Positions 42,216-53,030 of a stretch of DNA of 64,000 nt are shown here, piece after piece. The DNA is taken from assembly GCA_029817715.1 (NCBI GenBank), contig JARUPY010000189.1, forward strand, positions 3,472,001 through 3,536,000, in the 5' to 3' direction. Positions within the stretch are counted from its first letter, which is position 1. Each line of letters starts with the position of its first letter. The notes under the pieces were generated by a model. It did no database searches. It had not been told where the DNA came from and worked only from the letters and a program-made list of their open reading frames with translations. The stretch is from Melastoma dodecandrum (lineage: Eukaryota > Streptophyta > Magnoliopsida > Myrtales > Melastomataceae). A program made the translations under genes and the position numbers.

Positions 42216-44387
42216 CATAGTTGTTAATGGCGATAGGCGGGGCGAGGCGACAAGCCATCGCCCGCCAGAGGCGAGAGGCGAGGCGAAAGGCGTTCAAAAG
42301 GCGATTTGTGTATAAATAATAAAATGATTTCAAATAAAAAAGATGAAATGGATTTATAATATTAATCATCATCATTCATCATGTAAAATATTCTAATCAA
42401 GCATCCATAAGATCGAGATTATCATCCGAATCATCCGAAGCTGATAAAGCCACACTATCATTCCCACTAGAACTTTTGTAGCCTTCCGGGTTTTGCTCTT
42501 CCTCCTCATTTTCATCCAATTCTTCAAAATATTCTTCATCTACCACATCAACTTTTTTCTTCCCTCGAAGCTCAACGACATCTTTAGTCCTTGCTACGAA
42601 AGTTCCTTTCGCTACTCGTTTTTCCTTTCCTGCAGCATACCGCTTTAAAGTAATTGAGGGTTGAGAAGTTCTAGTGACATACTCCGGTTCATTAGCCTCG
42701 CTTGCCCATGTGAAGTCTTCATCATCACTGAATACACGTTCGTTCTCCTCATCATCATCAACGTCTTCCATAATTCCTGTCTTCCATTCCGACGTTTCAA
42801 TTCCACCAACTTCCGGTAAGATGATTGGATCGAGATTCTCGCGCTTTAGATATCGACGCCTCAAAGCCCTATTGTACTTCACATAAACCAGCATACTCAA
42901 TCTTTGATGCTCCAAACGATTCCTCCTTTTGGAGTGAAGCTGCATACATGAAAACATGTGCATTACACATATAATAATTAAAATTACGTTGAAGGAGCTA
43001 AATTTAAGAATTTAATTTACTCACATGCTCAAACACACTCCAGTTTCTCTCACAACCGGAAGAACAACAAGTAAGATTGAGAACTTTTATAGCAAAGTTT
43101 TGCAAATTCGGCGTCGAAGATCCATATGATGGCCACCACTGAGCTGTAAAATGATAAAGTAGCAAAATATAAGTAATGAGCAATAAGTTATGATAAGTTT
43201 TCGAAAAAGAATGTAACCTGGTGATTTTAGTTCGCAAGTTCGGTGTCTGATAGCAGTGGGAATTCCAAACATCCGTTCAGCCTTGGTATACACATCCATT
43301 TCACTACAAATGGCATCTTGAACTTTAAAATCCATCACCAATCGTTGAACCGCATGATGAAATCCTGTCATGATATCTTCATCTTGTAATATATTCGGAT
43401 TTGAATAAAAGAATTGAGGATGAGGAAATGGCCTGCTGCACGAAGAGTTCCATGGACTGAACATTCCATCGATTATCGATGATTTGAAACACATGTCGAT
43501 ATTTTTCTTCTTTGTGAGAGAAAGATGCAGCGATTTCCTCCTTTGCTCGATCCATTGCCTCATAAATGTATCCCATGGCTGGTCTTTTCTCACCATCAAC
43601 CAATCGAAGCACATGCACTAAGGGACCAGTAACCTTCACCGCATATCTCACATTATTCCAAAAGGTAGTTGATAAAATCATCTGTTCCATTCTTTTCCCC
43701 AATGCCTCTTTTGAAATCTTCGTGACATTCCACTTATCGGATGTAAATATCTTCTTCAAATTTGCCCTTTGCTCCAAGAACCTCTTCAATGTTAGGAACA
43801 CTGTAGCAAATCGTGTTTTTCCTGGCCTCAACATTTCAGCTTTCTTTGTGAAATCTCTTAACATGTTCAAGAGAAAAGCCCGATTGTATGTAAAGCCATT
43901 AAAAGCTACTCCTTGCTCGTGTACTTTCTTCAAATTGGGTAACTTGAAGATGTCTTCATACATCAAATCGATACAGTGGGCGGCGCATGGAGTCCAATAC
44001 AAATGTTGGTACTTCACCTCCAATAATCTTCCTGTAAAAAAAATTAAGTCTAGAACATGTTAAGAAAAAGTAGAAAGTCAATAACACTTAAAGATTCTCA
44101 CCTGCAAGAACATTTGAACTTGCACTATCCGTCACCACTTGAACTACATGTTCTTCTCCAACATCTTGGAAAAATTTATCAAGTAACTCGAACATTTTTT
44201 CACCAGTGTGAACAAATCTTGATGCATCCATCGATTTCATAAACATGCTTCCTTTCGGAGTGTTCATCAAAAAGTTTATTAAAGATCTACCTTTTCTATC
44301 TTTCCATCCATCTATCATCAAGCTACAACCATACTTCTCCTTTTCTTCAATGTTACCTTTCATCAGCTCCTTTGTCCGTTCCACTTC

Positions 44388-44754
44388 TGTGAGCTTGGCA
44401 AGTAAAAGCTGAGTTGGTACAAGAAGAAGTGAGCAGGAAGGAGTGCTCGGAGCAGGATTGATAAACATGGGCTGAGCTATGATCAAGATAAAGGGGGCTG
44501 GATCTGAAGCAGAGCCTAAAGCATTTTATTGTAGTAGCAAGGGCAAATGTGTAATAGCGCCTTATTTTTAGTTAGTTGGTTGAGTGAGTGCAGTGTAGCA
44601 GGGAGGTGCAGACACGGGTACAAATGATTCGTTTTGTTGGCCTGTGTATGGGTGCGCGGTTGTTAGAAAGTTTTTGGGAAATCGAATGGATAAGTTTTTC
44701 TGGGTTGAGCTGAGGAAGACGATGGAGTCTATCATCGCGTTTGCCTAACCTTCA
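44388..44754 (+). repeat. 5' LTR of the copia element
   Basis: Begins TGTGAGCTTGGCAAG and ends GCCTAACCTTCA. It matches 49341-49707 except for four substitutions in its first 150 bp. Confidence 0.97.
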
Positions 44755-44766
44755 TGGTATCAGAGC
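44755..44766 (+). promoter_or_regulatory. Copia primer-binding site
   Basis: TGGTATCAGAGC, an exact initiator tRNA-Met complement, abuts the LTR with no spacer. Confidence 0.95.
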
Positions 44767-44801
44767 GCGGCTGCTAGCCGGAGGTGAGGCAAAGGCGACA
44801 G

Positions 44802-47800
44802 ATGGCGCTGGAGATGGTGGACAACCCTCACTCACCATTTTTTGTCAATTCCAGCGACTTGCAGGTGGTGAGTATAGTATCTCCCGAGCTATCTGAGGGT
44901 AACTATCCTTCCTGGAGAAGATCGATGGAATTGGCATTATCAATCAGGAATAAAGTTGGGTTTGTAGATGGGACGTTAGAGAAACCGGCAGTTAGTAGTC
45001 CTCTGTTTTCTGCCTGGGTCCGATGTGATAACTTGGTGAAAGCTTGGCTCCAAAAGTCAGTGTCAGTCACGATTGCTTCAACTATCTTCTACCTCAACAC
45101 TGCCAAGGAAATATGGGAGGAGTTGAAGGAGAGATATGGGGAGCCAGACGATTCCAAAATATGTCAGCTACAGTCGGAATATCATGGGCTGGTGCAGGGG
45201 ACCAAAACTATTGCAGGTTTTTATAATGAAATGCTTTCAATATTACGAGAACTGAGAGTCTATCGACCAACCCCGCATTGTGATTGCGGGAAGTGTGAAT
45301 GCGGTTGGCAGCGTATGTATGTGGAACAACAGCAAAAAGATATGGTATACAAATTCTTGAATGGTCTCAGCAAGGAATATGAGGGGCTGAGGACACAAAT
45401 TTTGCTACGGAAGCCTTTTCCTACCTTAGGAGAGGCATATAATATAGTGCAGCGAGAAGAACTCCAAAGAGGGGTGAGAAAAGAGGAGGCAGGACTAATC
45501 TCACATCCCATGGCAGCAACTGCAGTTGGGAAAGCAGAACATGTAGAACAAAGCCATGTGAATTTTGCTGGGAAGAAGAGATTTGGACAGGAGATTGTTT
45601 GTGATCACTGTGGGAAGAAAGGGCACATCAAGCGGGAATGCTTCTTTCTGGTTGGGTTTCCACCCAGCGTTAGAGGAGGAAGAGGTCGAGGAAGAAGCTC
45701 GATGCGTTATCAAGGTGGAGACAACAGAAGGTCTGTCAATTTCATCAAGAATGGAGGAGAGGCTGATGTGCAGCAGCTGTCACAGTTAAACTTGACTGGG
45801 AATCAAGTCCAAAAGCTATTGTCATTGCTTAATGTGGAAGAAAGCAGTCGATCTACTGCCTTGGCTAACCAAAGTCAATCTGGTCAGACACCTATGCCCC
45901 TTGTTACTTCTGTTCCTTCTACAAGCTTTTCAGGTGAGTTGTCTACTCATAGCAAAGCCATTCGGGCAAACCATGAAACCTGGATCTTAGACACAGGGGC
46001 AACAGATCATGTTGTCTCTGACCTAACCAGCTTTGACAAATATCAAAAATTGCAACCTCCTTTACAGATCCATTTACCAAATAAATCCACAGTCCTAGCT
46101 ACCCATATAGGAGTGGTGCGTTTGAACTCAAATCTTATTCTGGAAGATGCGTTATTTGTACCAGACTTCCAGTTTAATCTTGTTTCAGCTAGTAAGATCA
46201 CTACAAAGCCATACATTTGCCTCATTTTTTCTCACGACTCATGTTTCATTCAGGACTTGCGCAATTGGATGACGATTGGGCTTGCTAAGAGGAGAGGAGG
46301 CTTGTATGTGGTCGAGAAGATGATTGGGAACTTGCAGTCTACACAACCTTTTGTGCAGAGTCATCCATCACTTCAGTCATGTGCACAAGACACATTACAT
46401 GCATTTACTACAGCTAGACATTGCACTAGTTTAGACAGCTTTGATCTTTGGCACTTAAGACTATGACATGTTTCACACAGTAAAATTCCTGTTTTGAAGT
46501 CTTTGGAACCAGCTATCACAGTATTACAGAATAATGCATGTACAGTTTGTCATCAAGCTAAACAAACACGTTTGATGTTTCCAGTTAGCAGAATACAAAG
46601 TGCATCTGCTTTTGATCTTTTACATTGTGATATATGGGGTCCCTGTGCAATCACAGCTTTAGGAGGCTATCGCTTCTTTCTGACAATTGTTGATGATTTC
46701 ACACGGGTCACTTGGGTGTTTCTGTTGAAAACAAAGGCAGAAGTTAGAGGGTTGCTGCAGGACTTTTACTGCTTTGTAGAAACACGGTTTAAAGCAAAAA
46801 TAAAAGGTATTAGAAGTGACAATGTTAGTGAATTTCTCATGACAGATTTTTATAAAAAACATGGCATCATACATCAAACTTCTTGTGTGGAAACACCACA
46901 GCAAAATGGTGTTGCGGAACGCAAGCATCGACATTTGCTAGAAGTAACTAGGTCACAGTTGTTTCAAGCAAACATGCCTCTATACTTTTGGGGTTATGCA
47001 TTGCTAGCTGCAACACACATAATTAACAGGTTACCAAGCACAGCTTTGCAACATAAAACACCATATGAGAAGCTTTTTCATAAGGTGCCTGCATATCACA
47101 ACCTGAGAGTGTTTGGATCCCTTTGTTTTGCTTGCACACACTCTCATGATAGGAAAAAACTTGACAGAAGAGCTAGGACATGCATCTTTCTGGGCTACCC
47201 CACTGGAGTCAAAGGGTATTATTTGTTTGATGTCCAAAAACAAACAGTTTTTATATCCCGAGATGTCATTTTTCATGAATCAATTTTTCCCTTTCAATCA
47301 CAGCAAGACATGCATTCATTCTCAGAGTCATTAGTCTTACCTGCATTTCCATCTGAGATTTCTGGTGGTTCATCCTTTCATGATACCGATCTGCATGCTA
47401 CACCAAGTGGCAATCATTCATCCAGCACAGATTCTGCAGAATCAACAAGCACCGCTTCTGCAGATTCTGCAGCAGCATTAGAGCATTCACACAGTTCTGA
47501 ATTGCATGATCATACAAACACTGCATCTCCCACAGACTCATTTTTAAGAAGGAGTACAAGAGACAGGCGAGTACCTGGTTATCTTCGAGACTATCATCAT
47601 AGCCTTGCCTTACTCCACGCAAGCCCTGACTCATCTGATTTGCATAACAGGTCAGTCAACTCCATACCTTCTTCTTCTACTACTTCTTCTTCTGTTCTTT
47701 ATCCGATTGAACCATTTATTTCCTATTCACGACTGTCCAAACCGTATAAAACTTACCTGTTGGCTTTGGAGCATTTTTCTGAGCCGCATGGCTATAGAGA

Positions 47801-49358
47801 GGCTAGTAGTATTCCACATTGGCAAGAGGCAATGGCTGCTGAACTTAAAGCCCTTCAAGAGAATGAAACTTGGGAGATAGTTCCTCTACCTTCTGGTCAG
47901 AGGCCGATTGGATGCAAGTGGGTTTTTAAAACGAAACTCCAAGCTGATGGATCAGTAGAGCGGCATAAGGCCCGATTGGTTGCCAAAGGCTACACACAGA
48001 GAGAGGGGTTTGATTTTCAAGAAACTTTCAGCCCAGTAGCCAAGCACACCTCTATCCGCACATTCTTAGCACTTGCATCCATGCAGAATTGGTATCTTCG
48101 TCAATTTGATATTCACAATGCCTTCTTGCATGGAGACCTTTTAGAAGAAGTTTACATGGAAGTGCCTCAGGGTTTGGACATTCAGGGGGAGAAGCACAGT
48201 GGGGCACCATTGGTCTGCAGGCTTAGGAAGGCACTATATGGTCTAAAGCAGGCATCACGGCAATGGAATGATAAATTGTCAGCTTGCTTACTGGCTGATG
48301 GATTTCAACAGTCAAAGTCGGACTACACACTATTCACCAAACAAGGGGAAAAGGGATTCATAGCAGTGTTAGTATATGTGGACGACATGGCAATTGCAGC
48401 CTCATGTGATGTGCTTATTGATGAGCTCAGGAGATATTTACTGCAATTCTTTAAAGTACGAGATCTTGGAGTGTTAAGGTACTTTTTAGGACTGGAAATA
48501 GCAAGATCCAAGGAGGGTATTCTGGTTTCACAGAGGAATTATGCCCTGAGGTTGTTGGAAGATATGGGGAAACTAGGAGTGAAGCCCTGCAGCATTCCAA
48601 TGACTCCTAATCTAAAATTGGGGCGTGATGAAGATCAGGAAGTTGTTGAAGCAAGTGCGTACAGAAAACTAGTAGGGAGGCTTATATACCTGGGAATCAC
48701 AAGGCCGGATTTGGCTTTCACAGTGCATATGCTTGCCCAGTTCATGGATAGGCCAACCAAGAAGCACTGGGATTCTGTAAATCAAGTTCTCAGGTACTTG
48801 AAGAATACTCCTGGGAAGGGACTGTTCTTCTCGAGTAGAGAAGCGCCACGGCTTGAGGCATATTCGGACAGTGATTGGGGTGGATGCATCGACACACGCA
48901 AATCAACCACTGGGCTAGCCGTGTTTCTGGGGAGTTCACTGGTGAGCTGGAAGTCGAAAAAACAAACAACGGTGTCCAGAAGCTCAACGGAGGCGGAATA
49001 CAGAGCAATTGCAACCACTACAGCAGAGGTTCTGTGGCTGATATCATTGCTGAAGGACTTTGGGATTGAAACCAAGCTGCCAATACCGCTTCATTGTGAC
49101 AATAGATCAGCAATATACATAAGCAGAAATCCAGTGTTTCATGAGCGCACGAAGCACTTGGAATTGGATCTGCACTTTGTTAGAGAGAAGGTGGAGCAGG
49201 GTGTTGTTGATCTGCTGCACCTCAGAACACATCAACAATTGGCAGACCTATTTACAAAGGCACTGCACCCTGGGAGACAGAGCCAGCTCCTGAGCAAGAT
49301 GGGAATGAGGGATATTTATAATTCCCATCTTGAGGGGGAGTGTGAGCTTGGCAAGTAA
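44802..49358 (+). pseudogene. Copia gag-pol polyprotein with a single TGA
   Basis: Read from ATG 44802 (the frame is open a little further upstream, without an ATG). Gag core at residues 1-230; CCHC knuckle CDHCGKKGHIKREC near 267; protease ILDTGATDHVV near 394; gag-pre-integrase; integrase with CTVCHQAK zinc half, D-D-E residues in LLHCDIWG, RSDN and ETPQQNGVAERK; RT with WVFKTKLQADG, FDIHNAFLHGDL and YVDD (48373-48384); RNase H with AYSDSDWGG, STEAEYRA, HCDN. TGA at 46464-46466 replaces one codon in the pre-integrase motif between LWHLRL and HVSH. Everything else stays in one frame to TAA 49356-49358, 18 bases inside the 3' LTR. Translation beyond residue 554 would require readthrough. Confidence 0.93.
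49331..49340 (+). promoter_or_regulatory. Copia polypurine tract
   Basis: TGAGGGGGAG directly before the 3' LTR, the usual plus-strand primer. Confidence 0.85.
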
Positions 49359-49707
49359 AAGCTGAGTTGGTACAAGAAGAAGTGAGGAGGAAGGAGTGCT
49401 CAAAGCAGGATTGATAAACATGGGCTGAGCTATGATCAAGATAAAGGGGGCTGGATCTGAAGCAGAGCCTAAAGCCTTTTATTGTAGTAGCAAGGGCAAA
49501 TGTGTAATAGCGCCTTATTTTTAGTTAGTTGGTTGAGTGAGTGCAGTGTAGCAGGGAGGTGCAGACACGGGTACAAATGATTCGTTTTGTTGGCCTGTGT
49601 ATGGGTGCGCGGTTGTTAGAAAGTTTTTGGGAAATCGAATGGATAAGTTTTTCTGGGTTGAGCTGAGGAAGACGATGGAGTCTATCATCGCGTTTGCCTA
49701 ACCTTCA
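49341..49707 (+). repeat. 3' LTR of the copia element
   Basis: Same length as the 5' LTR. It contains the last codons of pol at its start and is followed by the ACTTC duplication. Confidence 0.97.
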
Positions 49708-50345
49708 ACTTCCTTGTTTAAATAAGTAACTCTAACCTCATGATAGGAAGGAGGCTTCATATTTCTCCCATAGTCTCCCATTGCATGTATCATAGTGGTG
49801 AAACTATCATAGTTGACGGCATTAAAAGGAATTCCAGCATCATACATCCATCTACTAAATGCCTGAACTGCGTCATCTCTCATCTTCTTCTGGTACGCAT
49901 CAAGCTCCTTTGAGTCTTGTTTCTTTTTCTGAATGACAACATCATCACCCTGATCTTGACACTCACGATAGAAATAATCAATAGGGCCTCTTGATCTTTT
50001 TGCACTTGAGCCAGATTCAATAGTGCGATTTGATGCTGCGTGACTCGAAGCATTGAACATTCCTTCATCATCTAATTTATCCAAATGGGGAATTGCATCC
50101 ATTTTGTGCTTAGATTCCTTCTTATTGGCCATGTACTGCTTCAATTCTTCCATAACAGGAGGAAGGCAATCACGACAAGCCTTCACTTCTTTATAACCTC
50201 CAACAAGATGTTTCTTAAATCGACTAATTCCACCATTTGTTACTTTTCCGTAATAATTGCACTTCACTTTATTCATATTATTGGGATTTATTAGAGTTCC
50301 ATGACACCATGCAGGATCCTTTCGGTTTTGATTTGAAGAAGACAT

Positions 50346-51224
50346 CGTCTAATTTCTGCGTAAAATCAAAAAATGCTAGCATAATTAGTTTATAACTTCA
50401 AGCAGATTAAAATTTGAGTTAGTTTATTGAATAAACTAATGAGAAAGACAAATCTAATCGCAAACAAATCAACAAAAAGAACCAGCATTGCTCTCTTCCT
50501 TTTTTTTCTTTCGTAAAAGAAAAGTCAGTCAACTTATCACCGAAATAGAATTAGTTAAAAGGCAAAGGTAGTCTTAACTTCAAATATTGTCGTCCAATAC
50601 AATTGAGAATCACAATTTTCAAGTCCTGACCACGACTTGTCCAAGTCTCCAGTTAAATTTTGGCCTAAAAATAACAGCACGAGTACACGTTCGGACTCAA
50701 CAAATTCAGACGAGCTACACTACGAATTTAGTTCTTGAGAGCTACAAATTCAGCAACAGAGGGAACACCGATTCTTAAGAGCTAAACACAATTAAAGAAA
50801 TCTGCTTTACCCAACACTGGTGAGCTGGACGATGAAGAAAGGATCCTGCTTGAGAGGGAGGAGGGGAGGCCGACGGAGGGGAGGCAAACGGAGGAGGGGA
50901 GGCAGGAGGAGGAGACGGAAGGGATCGCTCGTGTGGGGAATTGTTCGTGTCTTGGCCGAAGACAATATGTTTTCAAAGTTTTTATTTATTCAATTTAATC
51001 CCCAAATTATTATAATTATTACAACTTAGTCCAAAATTACACAATTCGGCCGAAATCCAAAGGCGAGCCTTTTTGTTGCCTTTCCCTGAGAAAAAGGCGA
51101 TGAAAGGCGAGGAAAGGCGTTGCCTTTGGATCACGCCTCGTCCGGAGGGGAGGAAAGGCGAAATCGCCTCGCCTGCCTCACCCCTCGCCGTAGGCGTTGC
51201 TTTTCCTCGCCTTTTACAACACTG
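50346..51224 (-). other. 5' non-coding end of hAT copy 1
   Basis: Lies upstream of the transposase ATG (minus strand). It includes a GGGAGG-rich low-complexity stretch at 50840-50930 and the GGCGAGG subterminal cluster at 51060-51212 that is expected to bind transposase. Confidence 0.6.
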
Positions 51225-51253
51225 CTCCGAAGCCCTAGCTTCTCCTTGTGGAC

Positions 51254-52390
51254 ATGGCCTCCGACGCCGTCGAGTTGCTCCAGCCCGTCTCCGACGTCAA
51301 ACTCTTCAACCATTGGACCTTTGACGATGTCCAGGTGCGTTGCTTGTCCTAAGATAGTAGTTGCTATGAAGGTCCGTGGAGTGTTTGAGAGATCGTAGCA
51401 GGACTCTCGGATCTTAGCTAGTGAGTATATCCGTCCGATGAATAAGCTTGACTACATTGTCTCGTGGAATTGTTGGTATAGTAGGTGACGGACGTGAATG
51501 GATTGCTCGGCCTCTCATTTCATGTTGTTCATTGGGTGGTGGTTTTGGGTTTTCCTTTTGTTTGATTACCAGAACTATTTTCGATATCTATAGTAGTTTG
51601 CATGGTGGTGAATAAACAAACTGTGGCCCTGGAAGTTTCGATTCATTGTCTTTGATTTTTTTGTTTGAAAGGTGAACGACCTGTCATTGCATGATTATAT
51701 TGCCGTTCAACCCGCCAAGCACGCCACTTATGTCCCCCACACTGCTGGCCGAGACTCAGTCAAGCGTTTCAGGAAAGCCCAGTGCCCAATCGTGGAGAGG
51801 CTCGCCAACTCTCTCATGATTCACGGGAGGAATAATGGGAAGAAGCTTATGGCTGTCAGGATTGTGAAGCATGCGATGGAATCATCCATTTGCTCACTGA
51901 TCAAAACCCAATCCAAGTCATCGTCGATGCTGTCATCAACAGGTAAAAGTCAGATTGTGTCTCTCAGAACAATGAATTATTTGGATCTATGGATATGCCT
52001 ATGTTACTTTTTTCCCTTTTCCATAACCGTAGTGGGCCTCGTGAAGATGCCACGCGAATTGGGTCTGCTGGTGTCGTTAGGCATCAGGCCGTGGATATCT
52101 CTTCGCTTCGTCGCGTGAACCAGGCAATCTATCTGCTTACCACTGGCGCGAGGGAATCTGCCTTCAGGAACATCAAGACAATCGCAGAGTGCTTGGCCGA
52201 CGAGCTCATCAATGCTGCCAAGGGTTCTTCAAACAGGTACGATCGACGCTACCCCTTGACCTTGTATCACCTCCTACGCACCTTTGGGGATCACATTTCA
52301 TCAATTGGGATCAAAACCGCCGTTTATCTATGCAGTTACGCAATCAAGAAGAAGGACGAGATCGAGAGAGTTGCCAAGGCCAACCGCTGA
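51254..52390 (+). pseudogene. RPS5: Ribosomal protein S5 (uS7), four exons, one-base deletion
   Basis: Exons are 51254-51334, 51672-51942, 52033-52236 and 52336-52390, all with GT-AG introns. Exon 1 encodes MASDAVELLQPVSDVKLFNH, exon 2 [20 protein letters not shown] and [13 protein letters not shown], exon 3 [20 protein letters not shown] and [16 protein letters not shown], exon 4 [17 protein letters not shown]. uS7 binds 18S rRNA in the head of the 40S subunit. At about 51880 one base is missing (HAME is followed by a shifted frame; [10 protein letters not shown] continues in the next frame), so the full protein cannot be made unless this is a sequencing error. Together with the hAT in the 5' leader and substitutions in usually fixed positions (RDSVK, ERLANSL), this looks like a decaying paralogue. 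Confidence 0.9.
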
Positions 52391-53030
52391 GGGGGGGGGG
52401 GGGTTCAGACCAGATTTTGCTTTTGTTTTTTAACCTCCAAGTTGTTGGGCTGATTGGATGGGTATCTGAGGAGATGCTTTGTCTTGGAAATTTTGGAATG
52501 ATGAGCTTGCATGTTACTTTGATTTGCATGCAATGTTTCAAATTGTTGATTTGTGTCTTAAGACGGGTCGGGAGTTTTGGACGTGTTTTTCAGACTGTCC
52601 ATATTTTCCGACGAACCTTAAAAAGAAAGGGGGTTGGGGTGAAAACCCATCGCATCAAATTCAAATGGTTCGGACATGGAATTACCAAGCTACCGGGACA
52701 GATGCGAAGGCTTGTCAATTGAAGGGTTGTCCATTAAAGCGAATAATTGTACGGAAATATGGATGGTTTTGCCCGTGACGCGGGACCGCTACCAACTTCG
52801 ACACTGCTACATTTTGTGAAATTACTCGAAAAATTTCTAAACTTGCTGTCCAAAATCTAAAAACAATGCCTTAGTGATTAAGGCGTAAAGGGAAATATAG
52901 ACTACACCTTGCTTTGTAATCCCAATACTTAATGAAAAGTTAAATGCCATTAAATTCAAATCCAAGTTCAAAAGATTTACCAATGTATGGGTGATAATAA
53001 AATGACATAAAAACGTAACAAACTAATACT
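52391..53030. other. RPS5 3' UTR and flank
   Basis: It starts with a G homopolymer of about 12 after the stop, then T-rich UTR-like sequence to about 52560. The remainder is non-coding and merges into hAT remnant 3. CGTGACGCGGGACCGC near 52775 may be subterminal hAT sequence. Confidence 0.45.

Larger units (their letters stand above)
44388..49707 (+). mobile_element. Young Ty1/copia retrotransposon nested in hAT
   Basis: LTRs of exactly 367 bp (44388-44754 and 49341-49707), TG...CA, differing at 4 positions by my count (98.9 percent identity). TSD is ACTTC at 44383-44387 and 49708-49712. The primer site TGGTATCAGAGC (44755-44766) directly follows the 5' LTR, and a polypurine tract TGAGGGGGAG (49331-49340) directly precedes the 3' LTR. 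Total length is 5320 bp. The gag-pol frame is complete except for one stop. Confidence 0.97.
42397..50345 (-). pseudogene. hAT transposase copy 1, interrupted by copia and one frameshift
   Basis: Exon 1 is 50345 to 49713, resuming after the copia insert at 44387 to 44102 in the same frame. Exon 2 is 44031 to about 43218, exon 3 about 43145-43025, exon 4 about 42943-42397. N-terminal BED finger: the first Cys pair reads CNYYG, so one zinc-binding Cys is replaced by Tyr. Then FSRWMYDAGIPFNAVNYDSF, the DUF659 catalytic region (MIDGWKDRKGRSLINFLMNT, VTDSASSN), AAHCIDLMYEDI, and the C-terminal dimerisation motif (SSGCERNWSVFEH). It ends in a long acidic tail. A frame change occurs near 43440. The family cuts and pastes elements with 8-bp duplications. 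This copy is inactive. Confidence 0.85.
42216..51224 (-). mobile_element. hAT transposon copy 1 (with nested copia) inside the RPS5 5' leader
   Basis: Target duplication CTCCGAAG at 42208-42215 and 51225-51232. The tips are CATAGTTGTTAATGGCGA and, inverted, CAGTGTTGTAAAAGGCGA (14 of 18 match). Both ends carry runs of GGCGAGGCG subterminal motifs (42232-42300 and 51060-51212). Without the nested copia element (44388-49707 plus 5-bp TSD) the hAT is about 3.7 kb. It encodes a four-exon transposase on the minus strand. Confidence 0.9.
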
